A stretch of 64,000 nt of DNA, taken from contig NZ_FXYY01000003.1 in assembly GCF_900169165.1 (NCBI RefSeq), positions 186,001-250,000 of the forward strand, written 5' to 3'. A program made the translations under genes and the position numbers. Under the pieces are notes generated by a model. The model had not been told where the DNA came from. It searched no databases and worked only from the letters and a program-made list of their open reading frames with translations. Source of the DNA: Brevibacterium linens ATCC 9172. Its GTDB lineage: Bacteria; Actinomycetota; Actinomycetes; Actinomycetales; Brevibacteriaceae. Position 1 is the first letter of the stretch; each line of letters starts with the position of its first letter. Shown one piece after another: positions 36,583-47,532 of the stretch.

Positions 36583-39228
36583 TCAGCTCTGTTCGACGAA
36601 CTCGATCGCGGCGATGGTGATGTCCTCACCGGCTTCCTCGGTCGTCAGCGACCTGATGCGGCCCGCTGCTCTGAGGTCACCTGCTGCCGCCGTGATCGCG
36701 GAGATGACGGAGGCCGGTGCCTGGATGGTCACCGAGGCGACCTCGGTCTTCTGCGAGACCTTGGCCTCGGTCTTCGTGCGGCGGATCTCGGTCAGTGCCG
36801 CAGCCACCGCAGCCAGAAGCTCGGGATCGACGGTCGAACCCGGGTGGCTCAGTGCCTCATCGGCAGGCCACTGTGCACGGTGGACCGAACCGGTGCGCCA
36901 CCAGGACCAGACCTCTTCGGTGACGAACGGTGTGAACGGTGCGAAGAGACGCAGCAGCACGTCCAGGGCCGTAGCCAGGGTGACGTGGGCCGACAGCTGA
37001 TCGTCGGACCCGACAGAACCGTAGGAGCGATCCTTGACGAGCTCGACATAGTCGTCGGTGAACTCCCAGAAGAAGCTCTCGGTCACCCGCAGAGCGTGAG
37101 AGTAGTCGTAGGCGGCCATATGCGTTCCCGCCTGTGCGACGACGTCGGCCAGCTTCGCCAGCAGGGCCCGATCGAGGTCGTGGGTGACGGCCCCGAGCTG
37201 ACCGATGAGACCGGCGTGCACGCCCTGCGCGAGAGCGAACTTCGACGCATTGAGCAGCTTCATGGCCAGACGGCGTCCGATCTGCATCTGTGTGACGTCA
37301 TAGGCGGTATCGGCACCGAGCTTCGCACTGGCGGCCCAGTAGCGCACGGCATCCGGACCGAATCCGGGCTTCGCCTCGCCGAGGATGTCCGAGGGCACGA
37401 CCACATTGCCCTTCGACTTCGACATCTTCTTCCGATCCGGGTCGAGGATCCAGCCCGAGAGTCCGGCGTGTCTCCACGGCGCCGAATCGTTGAGCGAGTT
37501 CGCCCGGACGACGGTCGAGAACAGCCAGGTGCGGATGATGTCGTGGCCCTGCGGGCGCAGGTCGAACGGGAAGACCTTGTCGAAGAACTCCTCGTCCCGC
37601 GACCAGCCGCCGAGCAGCTGCGGGGTCAGCGACGACGTCGCCCAGGTGTCGAGCACGTCCGGATCGGCGGTGAACCCGCCGGGCACATCGCGCTGGTCTT
37701 CCGTGAAGCCGGCAGGAGCCTCGGCGATGGGGTCACAGGGCAGCGATTGAGGAACGATCGGATTCTCGTAATCGGGCTGTCCTTCGGCATCGAGGCGATA
37801 CCACAGCGGGATCGGGACACCGAAGAATCGCTGCCGGGAGACCAGCCAGTCACCGTTGAGATTCTCCACCCAGTTCTCGTAGCGGGAGCGCATGTACGCC
37901 GGGTGCCATTCGATCTCGCGCCCACGAGCAATGAGCGCACCCCGCAGTTCGGCCGAACGACCGCCGTTGCGGATGTACCACTGACGACTGGTGACGACCT
38001 CGAGCGGCTTATCGCCCTTCTCGTAGAACGGGACCGGATGCGTGATCGGCTCGATCTCACCGATGAGGTCACCGGAGTCGATGAGCATCTGCGCAATGTC
38101 CTTGCGGGCGGAGAAGGTGGTCTTTCCGGCCAGAGCCTCATAGTTGGCCACAGCATCGGACTTCGGCGAGCTCGCGATCCACTCGGGCACCTCGAGGTTG
38201 AGGCGGCCGCCGCGGTTGATGACCGCGCGGGTCGGCAGATCCAGCTCTCGCCACCAGGTCACGTCGGTGAGATCGCCGAAGGTGCAGACCATGGCGATGC
38301 CCGTGCCCTTATCGGACTTCGCGAGTTCATGGGCACGGATCTCGACGCTGACGCCGAAGAGCGGTGAGACGACATTGGTGCCGAACAGCGAGGCATAGCG
38401 TTCGTCGTCGGGGTGGGCGACGAGCGCCACGACAGCGGGAATCAGCTCCGGGCGGGAGGTGAGGATGATGATCGGCTCCGCCGTGGTGTCGGCCAGGCCG
38501 TCGGCGCCTTCGGGGAAGAACTTCACCTTGTGATAGGCGCCCTCGCGTTCTCGATCTTCGAGTTCGGCCTGAGCGACAGCGGTGCCGAAGGTCACGTCCC
38601 ACATCGTCGGGGCATCCTGCGAATAGGCATGGCCGTTCTGCAGGTCGGTGAGGAAGGCCCGCTGGCTCACCGCACGCGAATCGTCGTCGATCGTGCGGTA
38701 CGTGAACTTCCAATCCACCGACAGACCGGTGGAGCGGAAGAGGTCCTCGAACACCTTCTCGTCCTCGGCCGAGAGCTGCTCGCACAGCTCGATGAAGTTC
38801 TGGCGCGAGACCTTGACGAAGTCGCGCGAATTCTTCGGTGCCTTCTCCGGCGGCTGGAAGTCCGGGTCGTAATGCCGACTGGGGTCGCAGGTGACTCCGT
38901 AGTAGTTCTGCACCCGCCGTTCGGTCGGCAGGCCATTGTCATCCCATCCCAGCGGATAGAACACGTTCTTGCCGGTCATCCGCTGATAGCGGGCGATGAT
39001 GTCGGTCTGCGTGTATGAGAACACGTGACCGACGTGCAGCGACCCCGAGGCGGTCGGCGGGGGAGTGTCGATCGAGTAGACCTGCTCGCGATCGGTGTCG
39101 ACGTCGAAGGCGTAGACGTTCTGCTCGCTCCACGCGGCGTCCCATTTGTCCCGCAGGCCCTCGAGGGCCGGCTTGTCAGGCAGGTTCACTGACTCGTGCG
39201 TCGAGTCCGAAAAGGCAGGTGTGTTCAT
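36583..39228 (-). CDS. valS: Valyl-tRNA synthetase
   Basis: 881 residues from ATG 39228. Class I synthetase: PPPTASGSLHVGHVF with the HIGH-type HVGH at 65-68, KMSKS at about 601-605, the editing CP1 domain with WYIRNGG and RFFGVPIPLWY, the tRNA-binding domain and a C-terminal coiled coil. It charges tRNA-Val and edits Thr-tRNA-Val. The 30-residue upstream extension in the same frame looks non-coding. Confidence 0.96.
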   Translation of the reverse strand: MNTPAFSDSTHESVNLPDKPALEGLRDKWDAAWSEQNVYAFDVDTDREQVYSIDTPPPTASGSLHVGHVFSYTQTDIIARYQRMTGKNVFYPLGWDDNGLPTERRVQNYYGVTCDPSRHYDPDFQPPEKAPKNSRDFVKVSRQNFIELCEQLSAEDEKVFEDLFRSTGLSVDWKFTYRTIDDDSRAVSQRAFLTDLQNGHAYSQDAPTMWDVTFGTAVAQAELEDREREGAYHKVKFFPEGADGLADTTAEPIIILTSRPELIPAVVALVAHPDDERYASLFGTNVVSPLFGVSVEIRAHELAKSDKGTGIAMVCTFGDLTDVTWWRELDLPTRAVINRGGRLNLEVPEWIASSPKSDAVANYEALAGKTTFSARKDIAQMLIDSGDLIGEIEPITHPVPFYEKGDKPLEVVTSRQWYIRNGGRSAELRGALIARGREIEWHPAYMRSRYENWVENLNGDWLVSRQRFFGVPIPLWYRLDAEGQPDYENPIVPQSLPCDPIAEAPAGFTEDQRDVPGGFTADPDVLDTWATSSLTPQLLGGWSRDEEFFDKVFPFDLRPQGHDIIRTWLFSTVVRANSLNDSAPWRHAGLSGWILDPDRKKMSKSKGNVVVPSDILGEAKPGFGPDAVRYWAASAKLGADTAYDVTQMQIGRRLAMKLLNASKFALAQGVHAGLIGQLGAVTHDLDRALLAKLADVVAQAGTHMAAYDYSHALRVTESFFWEFTDDYVELVKDRSYGSVGSDDQLSAHVTLATALDVLLRLFAPFTPFVTEEVWSWWRTGSVHRAQWPADEALSHPGSTVDPELLAAVAAALTEIRRTKTEAKVSQKTEVASVTIQAPASVISAITAAAGDLRAAGRIRSLTTEEAGEDITIAAIEFVEQS

Positions 39229-39415
39229 AATTGCTGATTTTCTCACCCGGTTCGCGATCGGCCAAACCGGTTCGCGCCTGCAGCCGGGCGAAGCCTCACC
39301 GGAACACATGCGCGGCACTCGCGCCTCCCCAGGGGCTCGGTCGACGGCAGGGGAGAGCTCACACCCTGAAAGCGCAGTGAGTCGGCTGCGCCGCGGGCAA
39401 TGACATCATGGATGC

Positions 39416-40606
39416 ATGGCGCCCCTGGACCGAATTCCGACAGAGAATCCGCCGCCCACGTCGACCGCGTGGATGAATCCGGCACGTGCGATCGCGATCA
39501 TCGCCGTCGTGGCCATCCATTCCCTGGGAACCGTCGTCGAAGAGAACTTCGCGGGATTGGGTCCCGATTGGTGGCTGGCCAACGCCGTCGACTCCGCCTG
39601 CCGGTGGTCGGTGCCGGTGTTCATCATGATCTCCGGCGCGTTGGCCCTCGACCCCGACCGGGGCGGCAAGCCGCGCACCTTCCTGTCCAAGCGGGTCCGG
39701 CGGATCGGCATCCCCCTCGTGTTCTGGACGATCGTCTATGTTCTGTTCCGCCGCTTCTACCTCCAACCTGATGACCAGGCGTGGAACCCGGGCATCGCGA
39801 TCCTCACCGGTTCACCCTTCGTCCAGCTCTATTTCCTCTACGTCCTCGCCGGACTGACCCTGCTCACCCCGTTCTTCCGACTGCTGAGCGTCCACGGCTC
39901 CCGCCGTCTGCAGTGGGGGACCGGGCTGATCTTCCTCGGCATCGGCATGACCGACCAGTGGGTGTCGATGATCTTCGATGTCGGCGAAGCCAATATCGCC
40001 ACTCGGTTCCTGCCGATGGCCGGTTTCTACATCCTCGGGTGGGTGCTGCGCGATATCGTCCTCTCCGCCAGGGGCGCCGTCGTGGCCTGGGCGAGCTTCA
40101 TCATCGCGTCCGCCGCAACCGCAGTCTGGGCCGGCCTGGGGCCGGGGGAGAAGCCGTGGATGTTCCCCTACGAATATCTCGCCCCCGGAGTCGTCGTCGC
40201 CTCCATCGCTGCGTACCTCCTTCTGCATTTCCATATGCGCGAAGGATTCGGACTGCTGCACCGGTTCTACCCGTATTCCTTCGGAGTGTTCCTCCTCCAT
40301 CCGCTCCTGCTCTACCCGGTGCGCAACGCCATGGGCCTGCCGAACACCGTGCCGGGAGTCCTCCTCCACGCCGTGATCATGCCGATCGCCTACGCGCTCG
40401 TCTGCGCCGCGATCACCTGGCTGGCCGTGAAGATCCCGGGTGTCCGCGCCGTCTTCGGCGAGGGCGGCCCGCGCAATTCGCACTCCCGACCGAGCACGCC
40501 GACGAACCCTGTCCCACCCGACTCACCCGATCCTGCCCGGAGCCGACCGAATGACAGCGATCCCGACTCAGAAGACACCGCTGCCGGCCGAGAGCCGACT
40601 CCGTAG
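39416..40606 (+). CDS. Acyltransferase family 3 membrane protein
   Basis: 396 residues with about 10 hydrophobic helices. N-terminal ARAIAIIAVVAIHSLGTVVE carries the conserved His of family 3 acyltransferases, and RRIGIPLVFWTIVYVLFRRF is the matching second segment. Such proteins move acyl groups onto sugars of exopolysaccharide, wall or glycolipid (WecH/OafA group). The last 55 residues are a Pro/Ser/Asp tail. Substrate unknown. Confidence 0.85.
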   Translation: MAPLDRIPTENPPPTSTAWMNPARAIAIIAVVAIHSLGTVVEENFAGLGPDWWLANAVDSACRWSVPVFIMISGALALDPDRGGKPRTFLSKRVRRIGIPLVFWTIVYVLFRRFYLQPDDQAWNPGIAILTGSPFVQLYFLYVLAGLTLLTPFFRLLSVHGSRRLQWGTGLIFLGIGMTDQWVSMIFDVGEANIATRFLPMAGFYILGWVLRDIVLSARGAVVAWASFIIASAATAVWAGLGPGEKPWMFPYEYLAPGVVVASIAAYLLLHFHMREGFGLLHRFYPYSFGVFLLHPLLLYPVRNAMGLPNTVPGVLLHAVIMPIAYALVCAAITWLAVKIPGVRAVFGEGGPRNSHSRPSTPTNPVPPDSPDPARSRPNDSDPDSEDTAAGREPTP

Positions 40607-40685
40607 ACTGAGAAGCGGACAGGAGATCCCGCGACCGGAATCCCGACTCATGACCCACCGACAGACCCGACAGAGGAGAACTCAG

Positions 40686-41441
40686 ATGGAAACTCTCAGA
40701 GCAGTCGTCACAGGAGCCAGTTCCGGAATCGGTGCCGCCGCGGTCAGACAGCTGCGAGACCAGGGCTGGGACGTCGTGGCGGTAGCCCGCCGTGAGGACA
40801 AGCTCAAGGCCCTCGCCGAGGAGACCGGAGCCGACTACATCGTCGCCGACCTCACCGATGACGCCGCCGTGGCGTCCATGGCCGAGCAGGTGCTCGCCGG
40901 GGGAGGCGTCCATTCCCTCGTCGCCAATGCCGGGGCCGCCTTCGGAACGGACACCGTCGCCGAGGCGTCGGTCGACGGGTGGCGGGACATGTTCGATATC
41001 AACGTCCTCGGTGTCCTGCGCGTCGTCAAGGCTCTGCTTCCGGCTCTCATCGACTCCGGCCGCGGAGACATCGTGGTCATGTCCTCGACCGCAGGTCATC
41101 AGGCCTATGAAGGCGGTGGAGGCTATGTCGCTGCGAAGCACGGCACCCACTCCGTTGCGGCGACCCTGCGCCTCGAACTCGCCGGCGAACCCGTGCGCGT
41201 CATCGAGATCGCCCCGGGAATGGTCGCCACCGATGAGTTCACCTACAAACGGGTCGGCGGTGACGAAGCGAAAGCCGCGAAGGTCTATGAAGGAGTCGAG
41301 AATCCGCTCACCGCGGACGACGTCGCCGATGCCATCGTGTACACGCTCACCCGGCCTCACCACTTCAACGTCGATCTCATGGTCATCCGGCCCATCGCAC
41401 AAGCCGCTCAGCACAAGGTCGCCCGCAACCGCGGACTGTGA
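40686..41441 (+). CDS. Short-chain dehydrogenase/reductase
   Basis: 251 residues from ATG 40686, 7 bases after GAGGAG. Rossmann motif TGASSGIGAA (residues 9-18), NAGAAFG, and catalytic Ser (VVMSSTAGHQAY) with YVAAK (Tyr and Lys). Classical SDR, resembling YdfG-type serine/3-hydroxy acid dehydrogenases. In the upstream direction the same frame runs into the acyltransferase gene but has no start signal. Confidence 0.9.
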   Translation: METLRAVVTGASSGIGAAAVRQLRDQGWDVVAVARREDKLKALAEETGADYIVADLTDDAAVASMAEQVLAGGGVHSLVANAGAAFGTDTVAEASVDGWRDMFDINVLGVLRVVKALLPALIDSGRGDIVVMSSTAGHQAYEGGGGYVAAKHGTHSVAATLRLELAGEPVRVIEIAPGMVATDEFTYKRVGGDEAKAAKVYEGVENPLTADDVADAIVYTLTRPHHFNVDLMVIRPIAQAAQHKVARNRGL

Positions 41442-41535
41442 GTGCTCACGGCTGCTGCCCGCGGCCGCCTCGGGGATGGGTTTCGGCTGAACCCGCCGGG
41501 TGGTCTCGGGCGGCGTCGACGGTATACGATTGTCT

Positions 41536-41754
41536 TGTGTCGATCCGGCCATCACCGGGGAGCATCCGGAAGAACGGAACGAGCGTCCTGATCGCTGCGT
41601 TCTCAGTAGAACCGGACGGGTGGACCCGTCATCGTCTGAGTCAATGAGCGATCCGCGGATCGACCCGAACCGGTCGGAGCGCGGATAAGCGAGGTGGTAC
41701 CGCGGCAGACTGTCGTCCTCGTGACAGTGACCGCAGTGACCCCGAAGGACGCTC
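41536..41754 (+). promoter_or_regulatory. T-box riboswitch controlling ileS
   Basis: The T-box core AGGTGGTACCGCGG is at 41692-41705, whose bulge pairs with uncharged tRNA CCA end. Upstream, ATCACCGGGGAGC, then CCGGAAGAAC (41551-41576) looks like the short stem I of actinobacterial ileS T-boxes, with ATC (41551-41553), an Ile codon, as specifier. Between T-box and ATG no terminator is present; instead CGTCCT (41714-41719) can pair with AGGACG (41746-41751), hiding the Shine-Dalgarno GAAGGA (41744-41749). This supports translational control. The left boundary is an estimate. Confidence 0.88.
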
Positions 41755-44700
41755 ATGACCCAGCCTCTCTATCCCAAGGTTTCGACCTCGACGTTCGGAC
41801 TCTCCAGCTCCCCGAACTTCCCTGCCATCGAAGACGCCGTGCTGCGCTATTGGCAGGAGGACGACACCTTCAAGGCATCGATCGCCCAGCGCGACGCCGG
41901 TGTCAACGGCGAGAACGAATTCGTCTTCTACGACGGACCTCCCTTCGCCAACGGTCTGCCGCACTACGGTCACCTGCTCACCGGATACGTCAAAGACGTC
42001 GTCCCGCGCTTCCAGACGATGCGGGGCAAGAAAGTCGACCGTCGGTTCGGCTGGGACACCCACGGTCTGCCGGCCGAGCTCGAAGCCGAACGTCAGCTGG
42101 GCATCACCGATAAGTCCGAGATCGGCCGCATGGGTCTGGCCGCCTTCAACGACGCCTGCCGCTCCTCGGTGCTGCGCTACACCCAGGAATGGGAAGAGTA
42201 CGTGACCCGTCAGGGTCGGTGGGTCGATTTCGACAACGACTACAAGACGCTCAATGTCGAATACATGGAAAGCGTCATCTGGGCGTTCAAACAGCTGTGG
42301 GACAAGGGCCTCGTCTACGAGGGCTATCGCGTGCTTCCCTACTGCTGGAAGGACGAGACGCCGCTGTCGAACCACGAGCTGCGCATGGACGACGACGTGT
42401 ACAAGATGCGTCAGGATCCGGCCGTGACCATCGGATACAAGCTCAAGGACTCCGACGAATGGGTCCTCATCTGGACCACGACGCCATGGACCGTTCCGTC
42501 GAATCAGGCAGTGGCCGTCAATCCGGAGATCCCGCTCGTCGCGGTCGTGCCCGGAGAAGACGGAGCAGAGGACCTCCAGGGCAAGACGCTCATCCTCGCT
42601 GAGGCGCGCCTCGGCGCCTATGCCCGTGAGCTCGGTGCCGAACCCCAGGTTCTGCGCACCTTCCCCGGCAGCGAACTCGTCGGCGCCGCCTACGAACCTG
42701 CTTTCCCCTACTTCGAGGGCCGGCAGGACGAATTCGGCGAGAAGATGCATACGATCCTTGCTGCGGACTTCGTCACCGTCGACGACGGCACCGGAATCGT
42801 CCACCAGTCGCCGGCCTTCGGTGAAGAGGACAAAGAGCTCACCGACTCCTACGGAATCACCGCCGCTCGTCCGGTTGACGACGCCGGTCGCTTCGACACG
42901 ACCGTCGCTGACTACGCCGGGCAGCAGGTCTTCGACGCGAACAAGGCGATCATCAAGGACCTGCGCAACCACACCGGGCCGATGGAATCGCGGAATGCGC
43001 TGTTGGTCCGCCACGAGTCCTATGAGCACTCCTACCCGCACTGCTGGCGCTGCCGGAACCCGCTGATCTACCGTGCCGTGTCGTCCTGGTTCGTCCGCGT
43101 CACCGAGTTCAAGGACCGCATGGTCGAACTCAACGAACAGATCAACTGGGTGCCCGACAACGTCAAGCACGGACAGTTCGGCAAATGGCTCGAAAACGCC
43201 CGCGACTGGTCGATCTCGCGCAACCGCTTCTGGGGTTCGCCGATCCCCGTGTGGATCTCCTCCGACCCGGCCTACCCACGCACCGACGTCTACGGATCTC
43301 TGGCCGAGATCGAAGCGGACTTCGGCCGACTGCCGCGCAACGATTCCGGCGAGGTCGACCTTCACCGCCCGTGGGTCGACGACCTCACCCGCCCGAACCC
43401 GGACGACCCCACGGGCAAGTCTGTGATGCAGCGCATCCCGGAGATCTTCGACGTGTGGTTCGACTCCGGATCGATGAGCTACGCCCAGGTGCACTACCCG
43501 TTCGAGAACTCCGAATGGTTCGACAACCATTTCCCGGCCGACTTCATCGTCGAATACGTGGGGCAGACGCGCGGCTGGTTCTACCTGCTGCACGTGCTGG
43601 CCACAGCGATCTTCGACCGTCCCGCATTCACGAACTGCATCTCCCACGGCATCGTCTTGGGCTCCGACGGGCAGAAGATGTCGAAGTCTCTGCGCAACTA
43701 CCCCGATGTCAACGAAGTCTTCAATCGCGACGGCTCGGATGCCATGCGCTGGTTCCTCATGGCCTCGTCGATCCTGCGCGGCGGCAATCTCGTCGTCACC
43801 GAGCAGGGCATCCGCGACGGTGTCCGCCAGGTCGTGCTGCCGCTGTGGAACACGTGGCAGTTCTTCGCCACCTACTCCAACGCCGCCGACGGCCCAGCGG
43901 GGGAGAAGACCGGCTACCAGGCGCAGACGCGCTATGACTCCAGCCAGGTCCTCGACCGGTATCTGCTGGCCAAGACGCACGACCTCATCACCGAATTCGC
44001 CGAGGCGATGGACGGCCTGGACATCTGGGCGGCATGCGAACTCGTCCGCAGCTACCTCGACATGCTCACGAACTGGTATGTGCGCCGTTCGCGCCGCCGG
44101 TTCTGGGACGGCGGTGCCGACACGCATGAGTCCTTCGACGTGTTCTACACCTGCCTGGAGGCATTCTGCCGGGTCGCTGCACCCCTGCTGCCGTTCACGG
44201 TCGAAGAGATCTACCGCGGACTGACCGGTCAGCGGTCGGTGCACTTGGCCGACTATCCCGACGCCGATGTCTTCCCCGCCGACGCCGACCTCGTCGCGGC
44301 CATGGATCTCACCCGCGATATCTGCTCAACGGCCTCCTCGGTGCGCAAGGCCAATCAGCTGCGCGTGCGCCTGCCGCTGTCGCAGCTGACCGTCGCCACT
44401 GACTCGGACCTGAACTCCGACTTCACCGAGATCATCGCCGATGAGCTCAATGTGCGCACCGTCGAGGTCCTCGACGTCGCCGAGGCGGAAGCCGCCGGAT
44501 TCTCCCTGTCGCAGAATCTCGTCGTCAACGCCCGTGCCGCCGGTCCCCGTCTGGGCAAGCAGGTCCAGCAGGTCATCAGGGCCTCGAAGACCGGCGATTG
44601 GTCCGTTGCCGACGGCACCGTGGTCAGCGGCGGAATCGAACTCGTCGACGGCGAGTACACCCTCGAATCCGTCGCCGAATCCGGCACCGAAGGCATGGAA

Positions 44701-45018
44701 CTCGCAGCTCTCGACTCCGGCTTCCTCGCCCTCGACACCCGGGTCACCCCGGAGCTCGAGGCCGAAGGCATGGCCCGGGACGCCGTGCGTGCCATCCAGG
44801 GCATCCGCAAGCAGCTCGACCTCGACATCTCCGACCGGATCGCCGTCACCGTCGAAGCGGGCTCCGAGGCGGTCGCCGCCCTCGAACCCCACGCGGACCT
44901 CATCGCCGGTGAGACACTGACGACTTCGCTGACCTTCGGTCCGGTCGAGTCCGACGCCGAGGCCTTCACCCCGGAGGAGCTGCCCGGCGGCACCCGTCTG
45001 GCGGTGAAGCGCGCATGA
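41755..45018 (+). CDS. ileS: Isoleucyl-tRNA synthetase, type 2
   Basis: 1087 residues. HIGH motif as PHYGH (about 67-71) in [20 protein letters not shown], editing domain [16 protein letters not shown], and KMSKS at about 641-645 ([15 protein letters not shown]). The eukaryote-like arrangement (GLPHYGH, long C-terminal domain) is that of type-2 IleRS, normal for actinobacteria and less sensitive to mupirocin than type 1. It overlaps folC by 4 bases (ATGA). Confidence 0.96.
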   Translation: MTQPLYPKVSTSTFGLSSSPNFPAIEDAVLRYWQEDDTFKASIAQRDAGVNGENEFVFYDGPPFANGLPHYGHLLTGYVKDVVPRFQTMRGKKVDRRFGWDTHGLPAELEAERQLGITDKSEIGRMGLAAFNDACRSSVLRYTQEWEEYVTRQGRWVDFDNDYKTLNVEYMESVIWAFKQLWDKGLVYEGYRVLPYCWKDETPLSNHELRMDDDVYKMRQDPAVTIGYKLKDSDEWVLIWTTTPWTVPSNQAVAVNPEIPLVAVVPGEDGAEDLQGKTLILAEARLGAYARELGAEPQVLRTFPGSELVGAAYEPAFPYFEGRQDEFGEKMHTILAADFVTVDDGTGIVHQSPAFGEEDKELTDSYGITAARPVDDAGRFDTTVADYAGQQVFDANKAIIKDLRNHTGPMESRNALLVRHESYEHSYPHCWRCRNPLIYRAVSSWFVRVTEFKDRMVELNEQINWVPDNVKHGQFGKWLENARDWSISRNRFWGSPIPVWISSDPAYPRTDVYGSLAEIEADFGRLPRNDSGEVDLHRPWVDDLTRPNPDDPTGKSVMQRIPEIFDVWFDSGSMSYAQVHYPFENSEWFDNHFPADFIVEYVGQTRGWFYLLHVLATAIFDRPAFTNCISHGIVLGSDGQKMSKSLRNYPDVNEVFNRDGSDAMRWFLMASSILRGGNLVVTEQGIRDGVRQVVLPLWNTWQFFATYSNAADGPAGEKTGYQAQTRYDSSQVLDRYLLAKTHDLITEFAEAMDGLDIWAACELVRSYLDMLTNWYVRRSRRRFWDGGADTHESFDVFYTCLEAFCRVAAPLLPFTVEEIYRGLTGQRSVHLADYPDADVFPADADLVAAMDLTRDICSTASSVRKANQLRVRLPLSQLTVATDSDLNSDFTEIIADELNVRTVEVLDVAEAEAAGFSLSQNLVVNARAAGPRLGKQVQQVIRASKTGDWSVADGTVVSGGIELVDGEYTLESVAESGTEGMELAALDSGFLALDTRVTPELEAEGMARDAVRAIQGIRKQLDLDISDRIAVTVEAGSEAVAALEPHADLIAGETLTTSLTFGPVESDAEAFTPEELPGGTRLAVKRA

Positions 45019-46514
45019 GCGACGACGACACCTCAGCCGAGGATCCGCTGGCTGCAGCCGAGGAGCTGCTGGCCGCTGTCGAAGGTCCGCAGTACGGGGA
45101 CGAAACGGATCCGGAACCTCTGCCCGAACCGGTCGTCGATGAGGCCACTCGCGCGGAACTCGCCCGGGTCTACGCTCTGCTGTTGGCCCGGGCGGGGGAG
45201 ACCCAGGTCGAACTTCGCCTCGACGCGACCCGGCGGGCGTGTGAGATCCTCGGCGATATCCACACCGCGGCCCCGACGATCACGATCACGGGAACCAACG
45301 GGAAGACCTCGACGGCGCGGATGATCGATTCGCTCATCACCGCCCACGAACTCCGCGTCGGCCGGTTCACCAGCCCTCACCTGCATTCGGTGACGGAACG
45401 GATCTCCGTGGACGGTGCCCCCGTGTCTGTTCACACCTTCGTGCGCATCTACGACGAGATCGCCCCGTATCTCGAGATCGTCGATGCTCAGCTCGAGGCC
45501 GAAGGCCGTGCGAGGCTGACCTACTTCGAAGCGCTGACCGTGCTGGCCTTCGCCGTCTTCGCCGATGCCCCCGTGGATGTCGTCGTCACCGAGGTCGGCA
45601 TGGGCGGAGCCTGGGATTCGACGAACGTCGCCGATGCTCAGGTATGCGTCTTCACGAAGATCGGACTCGACCATCAGGCGTTCCTCGGCGACACCATCGA
45701 GGAGATCGCCGCAACCAAGGCCGGCATCCTCGATCGCAGCGTCGCAGACGGCCCGGCCCCGGACCCCATCGCCGTGTCTGCCGTCCAGGACGAATCCGCC
45801 CAGGCCGTCCTCGATGAGGAGGCCGCCCGTCGCGGGGTTCCGTTGGTCACCGAGGACCGGGACTTCCGCCTCCTCGAGCGGCAGCGAGCCGTCGACGGTC
45901 AGCTCATCACCGTGCAGGGCCGCAGGGACGTCTACTCCGACCTGTTCCTGCCCCTGCACGGAGTCCACCAGGCCCATAACGCCGCCGTTGCGATCGTCGC
46001 GGCCGAAGCCTTCCTCGGCGCCGAAGACAAGCCGCTCGACCCGGTCACCGTGGCCGAGGGGCTGGCCCGGGTGACCTCACCGGGCCGTGCCGAACTCGTG
46101 CGCACCGGGCCCAGCGTCGTCGTCGACGGCGCCCACAACCCGGATGCCGCGCATGTGCTCGCCGAGACCCTCACCGAGGCGTTCGACTTCGACTACGTCG
46201 TCATGGTGCTGGCGATGCTGGCCGACAAGGACAGCGACGGTGTCATCGAAGAGCTTCACCGCAGCGCCGATGTGTTCGTCGTCAGTGAGAATCTCAACTC
46301 CCGTTCGCTGCCGGCAGGCGACCTCGCCGAGGCGGTCAGGGAATGGGTCGACGAGGATTCCGTCATCGTCGCCGCCGATCTCAATGCCGCCCTGATGAAG
46401 GCCATCGACCTGGCCAACAGCGTCGATGCGAAGAGCCCGGGGATCGTCGTCACCGGTTCCATCTACACCGTGGCCGAGGCTCGTGTGCTCCTCGGACGAG
46501 GGGAGGAGCAGTGA
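45015..46514 (+). CDS. folC: Folylpolyglutamate/dihydrofolate synthase
   Basis: 499 residues. Mur-ligase-type fold: P-loop GTNGKTST at 93-100, [27 protein letters not shown], and the C-terminal domain starting [24 protein letters not shown]. The N-terminal acidic leader (first 40 residues) is not needed for the fold. It adds glutamate to folates. Starts within the ileS stop and ends within the next start (GTGA). Confidence 0.95.
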   Translation: MSDDDTSAEDPLAAAEELLAAVEGPQYGDETDPEPLPEPVVDEATRAELARVYALLLARAGETQVELRLDATRRACEILGDIHTAAPTITITGTNGKTSTARMIDSLITAHELRVGRFTSPHLHSVTERISVDGAPVSVHTFVRIYDEIAPYLEIVDAQLEAEGRARLTYFEALTVLAFAVFADAPVDVVVTEVGMGGAWDSTNVADAQVCVFTKIGLDHQAFLGDTIEEIAATKAGILDRSVADGPAPDPIAVSAVQDESAQAVLDEEAARRGVPLVTEDRDFRLLERQRAVDGQLITVQGRRDVYSDLFLPLHGVHQAHNAAVAIVAAEAFLGAEDKPLDPVTVAEGLARVTSPGRAELVRTGPSVVVDGAHNPDAAHVLAETLTEAFDFDYVVMVLAMLADKDSDGVIEELHRSADVFVVSENLNSRSLPAGDLAEAVREWVDEDSVIVAADLNAALMKAIDLANSVDAKSPGIVVTGSIYTVAEARVLLGRGEEQ

Positions 46515-46876
46515 AATCGAAGTACCCCGTCCTGTGCGGATCGATCCTCATCTGCGAACTCGTCGTCGTCTACTTCGCCGTGCTCACGACATTCGGCCTG
46601 TCGGTGAAGTCTGCGCAGACCCTGACCCTGGCTCAGCTGCTCATCGGAGCCTCGATCGTCGCCGTGCTGGCGATCATCGCCGTCATCCTGCTCCCCCGGC
46701 GGATCGGTGAGAGACGCCCCGGCGTGATCATCGGCTGGGTCGTCCAGGGACTGCTGTTGGCCTCCGGCTTCGTGCTCACCTCGATGTTCTTCGTCGCAGC
46801 GCTGTTCATCGCACTGTGGGCGGTGGCCGTCTACTGGTCGGCGCGCATCGATCGTGAGGTCGCCGCGCGCGACTGA
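46511..46876 (+). CDS. DUF4233 membrane protein
   Basis: 121 residues from GTG 46511, overlapping the folC stop, with GGAGGAG upstream. Three to four hydrophobic helices (ILICELVVVYFAVLTTFGL, LLIGASIVAVLAIIAVILL, VVQGLLLASGFVLTSMFFVA). Matches DUF4233 proteins between folC and ndk (Rv2446c in M. tuberculosis). Function unknown. Confidence 0.85.
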   Translation: MKSKYPVLCGSILICELVVVYFAVLTTFGLSVKSAQTLTLAQLLIGASIVAVLAIIAVILLPRRIGERRPGVIIGWVVQGLLLASGFVLTSMFFVAALFIALWAVAVYWSARIDREVAARD

Positions 46877-46917
46877 ACCTCTTCATCGCCGGGGCGAGCA
46901 CCGCCGGGGCGCCCGGG

Positions 46918-46923
46918 TAGACT
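46918..46923 (+). promoter_or_regulatory. Candidate -10 of ndk
   Basis: TAGACT, matching TAnnnT, 36 bases before ATG 46960; no clear -35. Confidence 0.4.
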
Positions 46924-46959
46924 GTGCACCGACGTCCACACGCAATCGGAAGGACCGGA

Positions 46960-47379
46960 ATGGAACGTACGCTCATCCTCATCAAGCCCGACGGAGTCGC
47001 TCGCGGTCTCGTCGGACAGATCGTGACCCGAATCGAAGCCAAGGGCTATGCGATCGACGCCTTGGATCTCCGTTCGGCCACTGCCGCCGAACTGGCAGCA
47101 CACTATGCCGAGCACGAAGGCAAGCCCTTCTACCAGCCGCTCGTCGACTTCATGTCCGAGGGCCCGATCGTCTCGATCATCGCCTCCGGACAGGGCGTCA
47201 TCCCCGGCTTCCGGTCGCTGGCGGGCGCCACCGACCCGACGGCTGCGGCTCCCGGCACGATCCGCGGCGACCTCGGCCGCGACTGGGGTGAGAAGGTGCA
47301 GAAGAATCTCGTCCATGGATCAGATTCCACCGAATCGGCCGAACGCGAGATCGGGATCTGGTACCCGGCCGAAGTCTGA
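46960..47379 (+). CDS. ndk: Nucleoside diphosphate kinase
   Basis: 139 residues from ATG 46960 (GGAAGGA upstream). MERTLILIKPDGVARGLVGQ, PGFRSLAGATDP, and phosphoryl-carrying His at about 119 in NLVHGSDS. It balances NTP pools by passing phosphate from ATP to NDPs. A 12-residue extension upstream in frame lacks a ribosome-binding site. Confidence 0.97.
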   Translation: MERTLILIKPDGVARGLVGQIVTRIEAKGYAIDALDLRSATAAELAAHYAEHEGKPFYQPLVDFMSEGPIVSIIASGQGVIPGFRSLAGATDPTAAAPGTIRGDLGRDWGEKVQKNLVHGSDSTESAEREIGIWYPAEV

Positions 47380-47438
47380 CGGTTCGCAGCACATCGCACA
47401 CGGCCGCAGTCCGGCCCGCACCGGTCGGATGCGGTGAG

Positions 47439-47464
47439 GGCGCCCCACCACTTGGTGGGGCGCC
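47439..47464. terminator. Terminator after ndk
   Basis: 11-bp GC-rich perfect stem GGCGCCCCACC/GGTGGGGCGCC with loop ACTT, between ndk (+) and the VKOR gene (-). Confidence 0.8.
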
Positions 47465-47532
47465 TTCGCTGATTCCGCAGCTCGAGAACAGGACGGCGAC
47501 TGCCGGCTCGGATCACGATCACGTTCGCGGTA

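Noticed and set aside
36109..38367. A 752-codon plus-strand frame opposite AIM24 and valS
   Set aside because: Crosses the valS terminator and two genes on the other strand; no family pattern.
41641..44244. An 867-codon minus-strand frame opposite ileS
   Set aside because: Antisense shadow of ileS, also crossing the T-box.
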